Assembly: GCF_041206865.1 (NCBI RefSeq)
Contig: NZ_JBGEDP010000001.1
Coordinates: 5,890,001-5,954,000 of the forward strand
Length of the DNA stretch: 64,000 nt
Reading direction: 5' to 3'
Source of the DNA: Mycobacterium sp. HUMS_12744610
Lineage (GTDB): Bacteria; Actinomycetota; Actinomycetes; Mycobacteriales; Mycobacteriaceae
Both the position numbers and the translations under genes were made by a program. Shown piece after piece: positions 8,348 through 16,747 of the stretch. Each line of letters opens with the position of its first letter. The first letter of the stretch is position 1. Below the pieces are notes generated by a model. That model searched no databases and had not been told where the DNA came from. It worked only from the letters and a program-made list of their open reading frames with translations.

Positions 8348-9001
8348 ATGCGGTTTGACAACCCTGGCGGCGACCTCGGCGAGAAGGCCCACAAGGCCGA
8401 GAAAGCCGCGAAAGCCGACGTCGACCGGGTCATCCTGGACACCGCGCGGGCGGTGTTCGAAACCTACGGCGTGCGCCGGGCGAACATCGAGGACGTCGCC
8501 GCCCGCGCCGGGGTCAGCCGCAGCACCATCTACCGGCGCTTTCCCAGCAAAGACGCCCTGTTCGAGAAGGTGGTCCGCCGCGAAGCCGGCCACTTCTTCG
8601 CCACGCTGGACCGGGCCACCGCCGGATGCACCCCGCAGCAGGCCGTGGTAGAGGCGTTCGCCCTGGGGGTGCGCCTGGTGCAGGACTCACCGCTGTACTC
8701 CCGGATCGCCGAGAGCGAACCGGAGTTGTTCGGGCTGTTCTCGCGTTCCGAGGTCTTCCCGATCCGGCAGTTCGCCGACGGGATCGCCCACACGCTGCGG
8801 CGCTGCGGCGCCGATCTGCCCGACCCCGAGCTGGCCGACGTCGCCGACATCCTGCTGCGGGTCGCCCTCGGCATCATCGTGTTCCCCACCGACCGACTCG
8901 ACACCGCCGACCCGGCCGCCGTGCGCGCCTACGCCGCCCGCTACCTGGTCCCGATCATCGGCGGTCGGCAAAGGGCAGACCCCGTCGGCGACCTGGATTA
9001 G
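8348..9001 (+). CDS. TetR family transcriptional regulator
   Basis: A 217-residue regulator with an N-terminal charged stretch (about residues 10-28) before the helix-turn-helix. The DNA-binding segment VAARAGVSRSTIYRRFPSKDALFEKV lies near residues 56-80. It is transcribed away from the MpaB/LuxE/LuxC/SDR/FadD genes and probably represses them and itself through the 8279-8304 palindrome. The ligand is unknown. The next gene, a hydrolase-cyclase, starts 10 bases after the stop, so the two may be co-transcribed. Confidence 0.9.
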   Translation: MRFDNPGGDLGEKAHKAEKAAKADVDRVILDTARAVFETYGVRRANIEDVAARAGVSRSTIYRRFPSKDALFEKVVRREAGHFFATLDRATAGCTPQQAVVEAFALGVRLVQDSPLYSRIAESEPELFGLFSRSEVFPIRQFADGIAHTLRRCGADLPDPELADVADILLRVALGIIVFPTDRLDTADPAAVRAYAARYLVPIIGGRQRADPVGDLD

Positions 9002-9010
9002 CCTGGACGC

Positions 9011-10387
9011 GTGGTGCCGGTAACGCGGACCAGGTACGTCAGCTGCGGCGAGATCGACATCGCCTATCAGGTCTTCGGCGGCGGCCCGGTCGACCTGCTC
9101 GTGCTGCCGGGGCCGTTCATCCCGATCGACTGCGTCGACGACGAGCCGTCGATGTACCGCTTCCATCGGCGGCTGGCCTCGTTCGCCCGGGTGATCCGCT
9201 TCGACCACCGCGGGATCGGACTGTCCTCGCGGGTCCCGTCGCCGGACATGATCGGACCGGAGTCCTGGGCGAACGACGCGATCGCGGTCATGAACGCGGC
9301 CGGGTGCGAGCGCGCGACGGTGCTGGCACCCAGCTTCACGTCGCTGGCCGGCATCGTCCTGGCCGCCGATCACCCCGACCGGGTGAGCGGCCTGGTAACC
9401 GTCAACGGCGCGGCGCGCACGCTGCGCGCCCCGGACTACCCGATGGGCTCCGACCTGAGCGCGGCCGACCCGTACACGACGACCGCCATGGAGCCGGACG
9501 CCGTCGAGCAGGGCTTCGACCTCCTCGGCATCATCGCGCCCAGCGTCGCCGACGACGACGCCTTCCGCGCCTGGTGGGACATGGCCGGCAACCGGGCGGC
9601 GTCACCGAGCATGGCGCGCGCCTTCGTCCGCAAGATCAGGGAGGGCGACGTGCGCGACCGCCTCGGCCGCATCGCCGTGCCGACGCTGATCCTGCACCGC
9701 GACAATCCGGCGTTCAGCCCCGTGGCGCACGCCCACTACCTCGCCGAGCGCATCCCCGGATCGCGCCTGGTCGAACTCGCCGGCGGGGACGCCCTGTACT
9801 GGGTCGGCGACACCGGCCCGATGCTCGACGAGATCGAGGAGTTCGCCACCGGGGTGCGCGGCGGCTCCGACGCCGAGCGGCTGCTCACCACCATCGTGTT
9901 CACCGACATCGTCGGCTCCACCGAGCGGGCCGCCGCGCTCGGCGACCGCCGGTGGCGCGACCTGCTGGACAACCACGACGCCATCGTGCGCCACGAGTTG
10001 CAGCGGTTCGGTGGCCGCGAGGTCAACACGGCCGGCGACGGATTCGTCGTGACGTTCAGCAGTCCCAGTGCCGCGCTGGCCTGCGCCGACGCCCTCGTGG
10101 ACGCCGTCCGGGTGCTGGGCGTCGAGGTGCGGGTCGGGATTCACGCGGGCGAGGTCGAGGTGCGTGGCGCCGCGAAGGACGACGTCGCCGGCATGGCCGT
10201 GCACATCGGCGCGCGGGTGGGCGCACTGGCCGGCCCGGGCGAGGTGCTGGTGTCCTCCACGGTGCGCGACATCGTCACCGGGTCGCGGCACCGGTTCGAC
10301 GACCGCGGCGAGAGCGCGCTCAAAGGGGTGCCGGGTCGGTGGCGCCTGTACGCCCTGTCCCGCGGGCAAGCCATCGTCAGGCGTTAA
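9011..10387 (+). CDS. Alpha/beta-hydrolase fused to class III adenylyl cyclase (LipJ/Rv1900c-like)
   Basis: A 458-residue fusion that should make cAMP. Residues 1-270 form an alpha/beta-hydrolase fold; the nucleophile elbow reads LAPSFTS in place of GxSxG, so esterase activity is doubtful. The cyclase domain starts near residue 285 with [11 protein letters not shown] and continues with NTAGDGFVV; the aspartates of the two motifs are the expected metal ligands. The usual adenine-selecting lysine is Asn (VNTAGDG), as I recall for Rv1900c, and the usual transition-state Asn position is His (HIGARV). Start is GTG at 9011 or 9014. Length matches LipJ of M. tuberculosis (about 462 aa). Confidence 0.88.
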   Translation: MVPVTRTRYVSCGEIDIAYQVFGGGPVDLLVLPGPFIPIDCVDDEPSMYRFHRRLASFARVIRFDHRGIGLSSRVPSPDMIGPESWANDAIAVMNAAGCERATVLAPSFTSLAGIVLAADHPDRVSGLVTVNGAARTLRAPDYPMGSDLSAADPYTTTAMEPDAVEQGFDLLGIIAPSVADDDAFRAWWDMAGNRAASPSMARAFVRKIREGDVRDRLGRIAVPTLILHRDNPAFSPVAHAHYLAERIPGSRLVELAGGDALYWVGDTGPMLDEIEEFATGVRGGSDAERLLTTIVFTDIVGSTERAAALGDRRWRDLLDNHDAIVRHELQRFGGREVNTAGDGFVVTFSSPSAALACADALVDAVRVLGVEVRVGIHAGEVEVRGAAKDDVAGMAVHIGARVGALAGPGEVLVSSTVRDIVTGSRHRFDDRGESALKGVPGRWRLYALSRGQAIVRR

Positions 10388-10509
10388 CTCATCCCACATT
10401 CGCCGGACAGTCCGGCGCCCACCGCCCGGCGTAGGCTACACATGAGGGACATCCGAGCCGAGAGCGCCAATTGCGGCGTACAGCTTGGCATTTGATCGAA
10501 GGAGCACCC

Positions 10510-11256
10510 ATGACCGATGTGCACGTCTCGCTGCCGCCCGCGCTGCGCCGCGCGATGGACCTGCTTACCGATCCCCCGGCCGACCCGGACGTCAGCAGGG
10601 GATATCTGGATCTGCTCGGCACCGCACCGGCCGGGGACGCCGGCGTCGCCAAGAACACCGGCCCGATCCAGGCCGCGTGGGCATCGCCGATCGGGTCGAT
10701 GCTCTACGACAACGCCCAGGCCCTGTCGCGGCGGCTGATCAGCGCCTGGCGCCACCCCGTCGAGTGGCTGAACATCCCGGCCGGGGGCACGGCGCTCGAC
10801 GTCGGCTCGGGCCCGGGCAACGTCACCTCGTCGCTGGCGCGCGCGGCCGGCCCGGACGGGCTGGCGCTGGGTGTCGACATCTCCGAGGCGATGCTGGCGC
10901 GGGCCGTGCGCAACGAGGCGGGCTCGCAGGTCGGCTTCATCCGCGCCGACGCTCAGCGACTTCCGTTGCGCGACAACACCGTCGATGCGGTCGCCTCGAT
11001 CGCGGTGCTGCAGCTGATCCCGGATCCGGCGGCCGCCCTGGCCGAGATGGCCCGGGTGCTGCGCCCCGGCGGCAGGCTGGCCGTCATGGTCCCGACAGCC
11101 GGACGCGCCGCGCGGCTGTGGCAGATGCTGCCCAACATCGGGGTGCGCGCGTTCGGCGACGACGAGATCGGCGACATCCTGGAGGACAACGGGTTCGCCA
11201 GCGTGCGCGTCACGAACCTCGGGACGCTGCAATGGGTGCGCGGCAAGAAGGGCTGA
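10510..11256 (+). CDS. Class I SAM-dependent methyltransferase (UbiE-like)
   Basis: A 248-residue methyltransferase. ATG at 10510 has GAAGGAG five bases upstream, so the extension to 10471 is unlikely. Motif I reads LDVGSGPGNVTSSLA near residue 97, followed by GVDISEAML, ADAQRLPLRDNTVD and the VLRPGGRLAVMVP strand, the standard order of the UbiE/menaquinone-type fold. Its substrate cannot be assigned. It stands alone between the cyclase gene and a convergent SRPBCC gene, with a hairpin at its stop. Confidence 0.87.
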   Translation: MTDVHVSLPPALRRAMDLLTDPPADPDVSRGYLDLLGTAPAGDAGVAKNTGPIQAAWASPIGSMLYDNAQALSRRLISAWRHPVEWLNIPAGGTALDVGSGPGNVTSSLARAAGPDGLALGVDISEAMLARAVRNEAGSQVGFIRADAQRLPLRDNTVDAVASIAVLQLIPDPAAALAEMARVLRPGGRLAVMVPTAGRAARLWQMLPNIGVRAFGDDEIGDILEDNGFASVRVTNLGTLQWVRGKKG

Positions 11257-11279
11257 GCCGGCGCTGAGGACACCGGCTC
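11255..11279. terminator. Probable bidirectional terminator hairpin
   Basis: GAGCCGG (11255-11261) pairs with CCGGCTC (11273-11279) across an 11-base loop, between the convergent methyltransferase and SRPBCC genes. No U-tract follows, which is common in mycobacteria. Confidence 0.5.
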
Positions 11280-11286
11280 GCCGGGC

Positions 11287-11739
11287 TCAGGCTTCCCGCG
11301 CCAGCTCGGCGAGCCGGTCCAGCGACGCCCGCAACCGCTCGGGCGTGGTCGACCGGGCCCGCTCGAGGCGGCTCTGGTCGGTCAGCGCGGTCCAGTCGTA
11401 GGTGTGGGTCACGCTGGTGAGGTCACCGGCGAGCGCCTCGAGCTGCCAGCGCCACAGGTGGCCGGGCGGCTGCTTGCCCTTTTCTGCCGGGAGCCAGGCG
11501 ATCTGACTGCCCTCGATGAACTCCACGACGTGGTTCTCCCGCACGGCGCCGTTGGTCAGCGTCGTCCTGAAGATGTCGCCGACCTGGCGCACGCGCTGTC
11601 CGGGGGCAGCCGAGGCGAGGTTGTCGTTGCCGTCCCAGCTCGGCTGCCGCGACGGGTCGGCGATCAGTTCGAAGATTCGCTCGGCGCGGGCCGAGATGAC
11701 GCGGGTGGCGCTGACGATGCGTTCCTCGAAGTCGGACAT
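11287..11739 (-). CDS. SRPBCC/START-like polyketide cyclase-dehydrase family protein
   Basis: A 150-residue small-ligand-binding protein. ATG at 11739 (MSDFEERIVSATRVI) is preferred over an upstream TTG. The pattern SARAERIFELIADPSRQPSWDG, with a central strand containing NHVVEFIEG and late VTHTYDWT, matches mycobacterial SRPBCC proteins. These bind hydrophobic ligands in a helix-grip fold; no catalytic role can be inferred. The second SRPBCC gene of the window (26778-27245) belongs to the same broad group but is not a close copy. Confidence 0.8.
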   Translation of the reverse strand: MSDFEERIVSATRVISARAERIFELIADPSRQPSWDGNDNLASAAPGQRVRQVGDIFRTTLTNGAVRENHVVEFIEGSQIAWLPAEKGKQPPGHLWRWQLEALAGDLTSVTHTYDWTALTDQSRLERARSTTPERLRASLDRLAELAREA

Positions 11740-11799
11740 ACCGCTATCCAAACACGTCGCGACTCACCCCGCCCGAAGCGCCTCGACCGGTCCGCGCCC

Positions 11800-11970
11800 T
11801 CAGCAGCGTTCGGCGCCCCTGCGCATCAGGCGCGCGTCGGCGGGGCCCGGGGCCGGGCGCCGCCTTCTCTTCAGCACGGCCTGCAACGCGTCGCAGGCCC
11901 GCGCCCTGAGGGGCGCGACGACATCGAGGCTGGTGGGGTCCTGAGGGATCCAGTCCTGCAGCGTAGGCAT
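11800..11970 (-). CDS. Small basic hypothetical protein (56 aa)
   Basis: An unlisted short frame starting ATG at 11970 behind AAGGGGAGG (spacing about five bases), one of the best ribosome-binding sites in the window. It begins MPTLQDWIPQDPTSLDVVAP, has an amphipathic middle (RARACDALQAVL) and a basic run KRRRR, and ends in RRGAERC. I recognise no family. It lies alone between the SRPBCC gene and an SDR gene of the same strand. The strong SD and coherent composition favour a real gene, but nothing else supports it. Confidence 0.5.
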   Translation of the reverse strand: MPTLQDWIPQDPTSLDVVAPLRARACDALQAVLKRRRRPAPGPADARLMRRGAERC

Positions 11971-12113
11971 GGGTGCCTCCCCTTAAATCTGTTCGGCCGC
12001 TTGACCTCACTGAATTGCACCGCGGTCGTTTTACGGTCGCACGGCGACCGGGTAAACGGCGCGAGAAGCCGGTTGTGGTGTCGGACACAATCGCGGGCAC
12101 CGCGCCGGCCCCG

Positions 12114-12971
12114 TCACACCGGGCCGGCGGTTCGCGCGCGGAACCGGCGCAGGTAGCCGACCAGGCGGTGCGCCGGGATCGCCGTAGGCCAGTCGTCGGC
12201 ACGGAAGTACGCGTCCGATCCGCCGTCGACGAACACGACGCTGCCACAGAGGAAATCCGCAGAGTCCGACAGCATGAAACACATCCAGTCGGCCATGTGC
12301 CCGGCCTCGCCGAACCCGCCCAGCGGAACCGGGAACGACCGCACCGCCTTGGCCTGCCGCGGCGTCGAAAGCTGTTCTTGCAGTAGCGGAGTCATGATGG
12401 CACCGGGAGCCAGCGCGTTCAGGCGCACCCCGGCCCCCGCCCACTCCGGCAGCACGGCGTGCCGGCGCACCCAGCGGCTGACCGCGATCTTGGACGCCGC
12501 GTACATCATCGTCGGTGCGCCCGGCCCGTAGAACCGCACCGCCCGTACCGCCTTGTCGGCGTCGTGGGCCAGCAGGGCCCGCACGGCCCGGCCGGGGACC
12601 GCGGGCACGGTCGTCGTGGAGTTGCTGGCGACGACGACGACCTTGGCGCGCCCGGCCGCGGCCAGCGCCGGCCGCCAGGCGACCAGGGGCTCGACGACCC
12701 CCAGGTAATTGACCTGGGCGATCTGGCGCACCCGGTCCCGGCCTGGGCTCGGACCCAGACCCGCCGCCAGCACCGCGCCGTCGAGCCTGCCGCCCGCGGC
12801 CGCCAGGACGGCGTCGGCGGCCTCCCGGCGCCCGTGCGGCGTCGACAGGTCGGCGATTATGTCGGCGTCTTTGACGTCGACGCCGATCACGGTGTGGCCG
12901 TCGCCGTGCAGCCGCTGCACGGTCTCGCGGCCCATCCCGGACGCCGATCCGGTGATCGCGTAAGTGCCCAT
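12114..12971 (-). CDS. Short-chain dehydrogenase (3-alpha-hydroxysteroid dehydrogenase-like)
   Basis: A 285-residue SDR beginning MGTYAITGSASGMG at 12971, with a GGAG upstream. Dinucleotide-binding motif TGSASGMG at residues 7-14, catalytic YAASK near residue 173, and LNALAPGAIMTPLL after it. The shortened region between the cofactor loop and the NYLG segment resembles 3-alpha-HSD/carbonyl reductase-type SDRs. It is divergent from a thioesterase gene (start-to-start gap 60 bp), suggesting a shared promoter region. Substrate unknown; a sterol or other lipid alcohol is only an inference. Confidence 0.85.
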   Translation of the reverse strand: MGTYAITGSASGMGRETVQRLHGDGHTVIGVDVKDADIIADLSTPHGRREAADAVLAAAGGRLDGAVLAAGLGPSPGRDRVRQIAQVNYLGVVEPLVAWRPALAAAGRAKVVVVASNSTTTVPAVPGRAVRALLAHDADKAVRAVRFYGPGAPTMMYAASKIAVSRWVRRHAVLPEWAGAGVRLNALAPGAIMTPLLQEQLSTPRQAKAVRSFPVPLGGFGEAGHMADWMCFMLSDSADFLCGSVVFVDGGSDAYFRADDWPTAIPAHRLVGYLRRFRARTAGPV

Positions 12972-13031
12972 GAAATCTCCGTTCCTGCCAGGGGAAGTAT
13001 GCCGCCGGGGCCCCACTGTTAGGTTGCGGGG

Positions 13032-13646
13032 ATGCACAACCAGATGCCCTGCGTCGACCCCGGCCGGCTCGAGTCGGACCATGTGCCGCTGGCCGAGTCG
13101 ATCCGCCGGCTCATCGACGTCAGCATCCGCACCGAGGCGGGCGCGGCGGAGGTGGCGGCCGCCAAGGCCCGGATCGACAGTGCCGCAGACGAATTGAGCC
13201 GGGCGCTGCGGCCGGGGCCGTTCGGTGTGCACCGGATGCCCGACGGCCAGACCATCGCATGCGGCAACGCCGTGGTCGGTGTGCGCAACCCCGTCGCGCC
13301 GCCCCTGGTGATCCATCACGACCCGGACGGGCTGGTGTGGTCGGAGTTCGTACTGGGCGTGGCCTACGAGGGACCGCCGGGCAAGGTCCACGGCGGCGTG
13401 TGTGCCCTGGTGCTCGACCATGTGCTCGGCGCGGTGGCCCACCAACCGGACAGGCCCGCCTTCACCGGCACGCTGACCCTGCGTTACCGACGGCCGACGC
13501 CGCTGGAGCGGCCGCTGCGCGCGGAGGCGCGTATCGAGCGCACCGAAGGGGTGAAGATCTTCGCCGTCGGCCACCTCGCGGCCGAGGACGGCCTCACCGT
13601 CGAGGCCGAGGGCGTTTTCATCCTGCCCAGGCAGTACCGGGGCTGA
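13032..13646 (+). CDS. PaaI-type hotdog-fold thioesterase
   Basis: A 204-residue protein with a C-terminal hotdog domain. The segment GKVHGGVCALVLDHVLG, containing the HGG motif, is the characteristic active-site helix region of PaaI/thioesterase-superfamily proteins, followed by GTLTLRYRRPTPLERPL. The first 90 residues are an extension common in mycobacterial members. It would hydrolyse an acyl-CoA thioester; the acyl group is not predictable. It is divergent from the SDR at 12114-12971 and convergent with the thioredoxin gene, whose stop is 3 bp away. Confidence 0.82.
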   Translation: MHNQMPCVDPGRLESDHVPLAESIRRLIDVSIRTEAGAAEVAAAKARIDSAADELSRALRPGPFGVHRMPDGQTIACGNAVVGVRNPVAPPLVIHHDPDGLVWSEFVLGVAYEGPPGKVHGGVCALVLDHVLGAVAHQPDRPAFTGTLTLRYRRPTPLERPLRAEARIERTEGVKIFAVGHLAAEDGLTVEAEGVFILPRQYRG

Positions 13647-13649
13647 CCC

Positions 13650-14081
13650 TCACTTCAGCGTGTCGTCGACCCAGGCGCGCAGCGCGGGCAGCGGCGCGGC
13701 ACCGGACTGCCGGGACAGCACCCGGCCGTCCCGCATCAGCAGCAGCGTCGGCACCGCGCGGACCGCGAAGCGCTGAGACACCGCGGGTGCGGCGTCGACG
13801 TCGACCTTGACCAGCTTCAGCCCGCCCGCCCGTTCCCGCGCCAGCTGCTCGAGGGCCGGGCTGACCGTCCGGCACGGACCGCACCACGTCGCCCACAGGT
13901 CGACCAGCACCGGCACCGACGCCTTCTCGGCGACGTCGGCGAAGGTGTCGTCACGCGCATCGACGATCCACGGCAGCCACTGCCGGCACTGCGCGCAGCG
14001 GGGTTTGCCGGCAGTGGCTGCCGGCACGCGATTCTTCCTCCCGCAGTGGGGGCAGGCCACGACGCGCGAGTTCTCGCTCAT
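13650..14081 (-). CDS. Thioredoxin with N-terminal zinc ribbon (Trx2-like)
   Basis: A 143-residue thioredoxin. The N-terminus holds CPHCGRKN and CAQC, a four-cysteine zinc ribbon as in E. coli Trx2. The thioredoxin fold follows with the WCGPC active site and the cis-proline segment VRAVPTLLLM. Trx2-type proteins reduce disulfides in the cytoplasm under oxidative stress. ATG at 14081 overlaps the stop of the DUF2127 membrane gene (ATGA at 14078-14081), so the two are translated together. Confidence 0.9.
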   Translation of the reverse strand: MSENSRVVACPHCGRKNRVPAATAGKPRCAQCRQWLPWIVDARDDTFADVAEKASVPVLVDLWATWCGPCRTVSPALEQLARERAGGLKLVKVDVDAAPAVSQRFAVRAVPTLLLMRDGRVLSRQSGAAPLPALRAWVDDTLK

Positions 14082-14848
14082 GCCGCGGCCCTCGTCGCCG
14101 CCCGCTCCACGTCGAGGAGCTGCTCGCCACGCCGCTCCTCCGCGTAGGCCGTGCGGCCGCCCCGGACCCCGAACAGCCGTTTCGACGCGACGAGGTAGAC
14201 GACGGCGGCCACGTTGATTGTGAAGGTGACCGCCCGGGTCGTCGTGACCCCCTTGGCCAGCTCGGAGATCTCCAGCGGCAGGAACACCGAGGTGGCGACC
14301 ACCGCGAAGTACTCGCCCCAGCGTTGCAACAACCACAGCCCGACCCCTTCGACGACCTCCACCAGGGCGTAGACGGTCAGCGCCACGGTGAGCAGGGTCA
14401 GCGTGGATGCCTTGGCCGCCAGCGCCTTCTCCAGTTCGTGCACCGCCGTCATCTGGTCGACCTGGAATCCGCTGGCGCGCAACAGGGGCAGGTCGCGGTC
14501 CAGCGTGGCCTGGATGGATCCGCGCGCACCGCGGAACTTCCACACGGCGTAGGCCGCCAGCGCGATCAGCAGCGCCCGCAGCAGGCGTTCGGCCCCGAGG
14601 GCCCGGACGATGATCGCCTGGCGCAAAGCCTTGCCGCGCAAGACCGTCGGGGCGTCCGTGGTGGCGCCGCGGCGGCGCGGCTCGCCGAGAACGAACTCCC
14701 CGCAGCGCAGGCAGCGCCACACCGGTCCCACGGCCGTGTCGCCGCGCAGCCGGTCGGCCAGCGCCTCGTCGTCCGGCACGAAGGTGGCGTGCCCCGCGAG
14801 GCCGCAGGTCACCAACTCCCAACGGTCGCCACCGCGATCTACGTGCAT
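14078..14848 (-). CDS. DUF2127 family membrane protein
   Basis: About 256 residues. The first 65 are soluble and contain CLRCGEF, possibly a metal-binding knuckle. The rest holds hydrophobic segments near 87-105, 148-168 and 210-228, with the DUF2127 pattern ERLLRALLIALAAYAVWKF and YALVEVVEGVGLWLLQRWGEYFAVV. Function is unknown for the family. Translational coupling to a zinc-ribbon thioredoxin is the only functional hint. ATG at 14848 is used; a GTG two codons upstream is possible. Confidence 0.8.
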   Translation of the reverse strand: MHVDRGGDRWELVTCGLAGHATFVPDDEALADRLRGDTAVGPVWRCLRCGEFVLGEPRRRGATTDAPTVLRGKALRQAIIVRALGAERLLRALLIALAAYAVWKFRGARGSIQATLDRDLPLLRASGFQVDQMTAVHELEKALAAKASTLTLLTVALTVYALVEVVEGVGLWLLQRWGEYFAVVATSVFLPLEISELAKGVTTTRAVTFTINVAAVVYLVASKRLFGVRGGRTAYAEERRGEQLLDVERAATRAAA

Positions 14849-14903
14849 GACCACCGATCATCCAGGGCGGTCGGCAAAAGACGCAAGAGGGCGCGCGGGG
14901 CGG

Positions 14904-15313
14904 TCAGAAGCGCCGCTTGCCGCGTGGGCGCACCGGTACCGGGCTCGCCTCGCCCAGCAGGGCCGTCAGCCCGGCGACGGGTATGTCGTCCAGGTGGTCG
15001 ACCGCGTCGACGATCTCGGCGCGCGGCGCCTCGCCGCAGCAGGGTTCGGCGAGCCAGTGGGACTTGCCCACCACGCGTGCCCAGGACATCGGCCGGTTGG
15101 GAGACCCCTCGTATTCTCCTCGCTCGCAACCGAATTCGCGGTCTTCGCGCGTCACCACGCGCACGCGTGCGGCGGTGCGCTGCGGGTAGCCGGCGGTCAG
15201 GTCGGCGGCGGGTGTGACGTCGACACGCGCGAGCGGGAACCGCACCGGTCCGGCTGCTGTGCGCCGACCACGAAGTCGGCGAGGTCCGCCACGACCGAAT
15301 CGGGTCGTCTCAA
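14904..15313 (-). pseudogene. MmgE/PrpD family remnant with internal deletion
   Basis: The start region (TTG at 15313 or a later GTG) encodes SVVADLADFVVGAQQPD, resembling the N-terminal helix of MmgE/PrpD proteins. Just after this, near 15250, the frame changes and the next residues, FPLARVDVTPAADLTAGYPQ and EYEGSPNRPMSW, match the C-terminal end. An intact protein is about 450 residues, so some 330 are missing. The ORF end overlaps nothing essential. It lies directly after the IclR gene (stop/start overlap at 15310-15313), so the regulator may once have controlled it. Confidence 0.7.
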
Positions 15314-16251
15314 CCGGCCCGCTCGACGGCGCCCGGCGGCGGGGACTCGCTGATGGCCGTCGTCTCGTCGGTGAGCTGCTTGCCGATCGTCCGGACCTGG
15401 CGGGCGCTGAGCGGGCACAGCGGATGCACGGCGACCATCAGGGCGACGTGGTGGCGATGGTCGAAGACCGGTGCGGAGATGGTCACCACCGGCTGCTTCC
15501 GGCGTCCGGGGTTGTCGTCGGAGAGAAAACCTATGGCGGTGAACTCGACGAGCAACTGGTCGACGATGGGGCGCACCGACGACGGCATTTCGTCGATGTC
15601 CAGGGTGGCTACGGCCTGCACGGCCTGAGCCAGCGTGGGCGTGGTCCAGTCGACGTCGAAGCCACGCTCGCGCGTGTGTGCCAGCACCTGTTCGAGCCGG
15701 TGGGTGCGTTCCGGGTTGTCGCCGGCACCGCGGCGGATCCACGCGCGTTGTTCCTCGTCGGTGTCCCAGGCGGCGAAAGCCACACCGAACGGCGGCGCAT
15801 AGGGGATCCGGTCGCCCGGGATTCCCGCCGGCGCGGTGGCGGCTTCGTTCTCGAAAGCGGTCACCACCAGTGAATCACCGAACCGCTCGACCACGGAACT
15901 GGCGTAGCCGACCCTCTTGGACAACCGCAGCGACGCGGAACGGGCCGCGTTCGCCAACGGCCGGGCGGTGTCCGTGCGGGCGGCAACCACGGCCAGCGCG
16001 GGCCCGAGCGCGAACGTCTTCGTCACGGGGTCGCGGGTGGCCCAGCCCCGGTCGCACAACGTCTTGAGGATGGCGTGCGCCGTCGCCTGCGTGAGGTCGA
16101 GCTCGCGCACGACGTCGGAGAAGCGCAGGCGCGTATTCGCCGACCGCGTCAGGAGCTCCACCACATCGAGCACCCGGGCGGTCGGCGCGGACGTCGACCC
16201 ACGAATCGCTTGACTCCCTTGTTCCGGCCTTCGTAAGGTTATCCCGAACAT
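15310..16251 (-). CDS. IclR family transcriptional regulator
   Basis: About 313 residues from ATG at 16251; the frame extends to 16362 without support. A winged helix-turn-helix lies near residues 35-80 (DVVRELDLTQATAHAILKTL), followed by an effector-binding IclR domain with YAPPFGVAFAAWD and LMVAVHPLCPLS. The gene faces the NTF2-like/SDR pair across 82 bp and precedes the PrpD remnant. It probably regulates the divergent pair. No clear SD precedes 16251, so a leaderless start or a slightly internal start is possible. Confidence 0.82.
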   Translation of the reverse strand: MFGITLRRPEQGSQAIRGSTSAPTARVLDVVELLTRSANTRLRFSDVVRELDLTQATAHAILKTLCDRGWATRDPVTKTFALGPALAVVAARTDTARPLANAARSASLRLSKRVGYASSVVERFGDSLVVTAFENEAATAPAGIPGDRIPYAPPFGVAFAAWDTDEEQRAWIRRGAGDNPERTHRLEQVLAHTRERGFDVDWTTPTLAQAVQAVATLDIDEMPSSVRPIVDQLLVEFTAIGFLSDDNPGRRKQPVVTISAPVFDHRHHVALMVAVHPLCPLSARQVRTIGKQLTDETTAISESPPPGAVERAG

Positions 16252-16278
16252 TCGAGATTTAATATCGATTATTCGAGA
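16250..16278. promoter_or_regulatory. Candidate IclR operator: direct repeats in divergent promoter
   Basis: ATTCGAGA occurs at 16250-16257 and again at 16271-16278, exactly 21 bp apart (two helical turns), flanking the palindrome ATCGAT at 16264-16269. The site overlaps the IclR start codon, as expected for autoregulation. Confidence 0.45.
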
Positions 16279-16333
16279 AACTGCGTTTCGCCCGGCCCGC
16301 CCCGATCGTGGTCCATCCGAACGGAGACGCCCC

Positions 16334-16747
16334 ATGACCGACCAGCAAGATCGCCAGGACATCTCCGATCTGTTGGTGCGCTATGCCACCGGGATCGACC
16401 GCCGCGACTGGCCGCTGTTCCGCACCGTGTTCACCGACGACTGCGAACTCGACTACGGCGAGATCGGCGCATGGAGCGGGGTGGAGGCCGTCACCGATTT
16501 CATGGAGCGGGTGCACGCCCCGGCGGGCCACACGCTGCACCGCCTCACCAACCAGGCCATCACCCTCGACGGCGACAAGGCCATGGCGCGAACCTACGTC
16601 GATGCGCTGATCATGTTCGGCGACAACCAATCCGGAGCCAACGGGATCGGCTTCTACGACGACGAGATCGTGCGGACCCCCGACGGGTGGCGCATCGCCC
16701 GGCGCCGGTTCACCGCGGTGCGCGTCGCGACGGTCGGGAACGCTTAG
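16334..16747 (+). CDS. NTF2-like/SnoaL-like domain protein
   Basis: A 137-residue alpha+beta cone-fold protein. It begins MTDQQDRQDISDLLVRYATGIDRRDW, the standard first helix of the SnoaL_4 group, followed by FTDDCELDYGEIG and a late WRIARRRFTAVR strand. Members include steroid isomerases, dehydratases and scaffold subunits; the residues here do not settle which. The stop codon abuts the ATG of the next SDR (16747/16748), so the two form an operon opposite the IclR gene. Confidence 0.83.
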   Translation: MTDQQDRQDISDLLVRYATGIDRRDWPLFRTVFTDDCELDYGEIGAWSGVEAVTDFMERVHAPAGHTLHRLTNQAITLDGDKAMARTYVDALIMFGDNQSGANGIGFYDDEIVRTPDGWRIARRRFTAVRVATVGNA

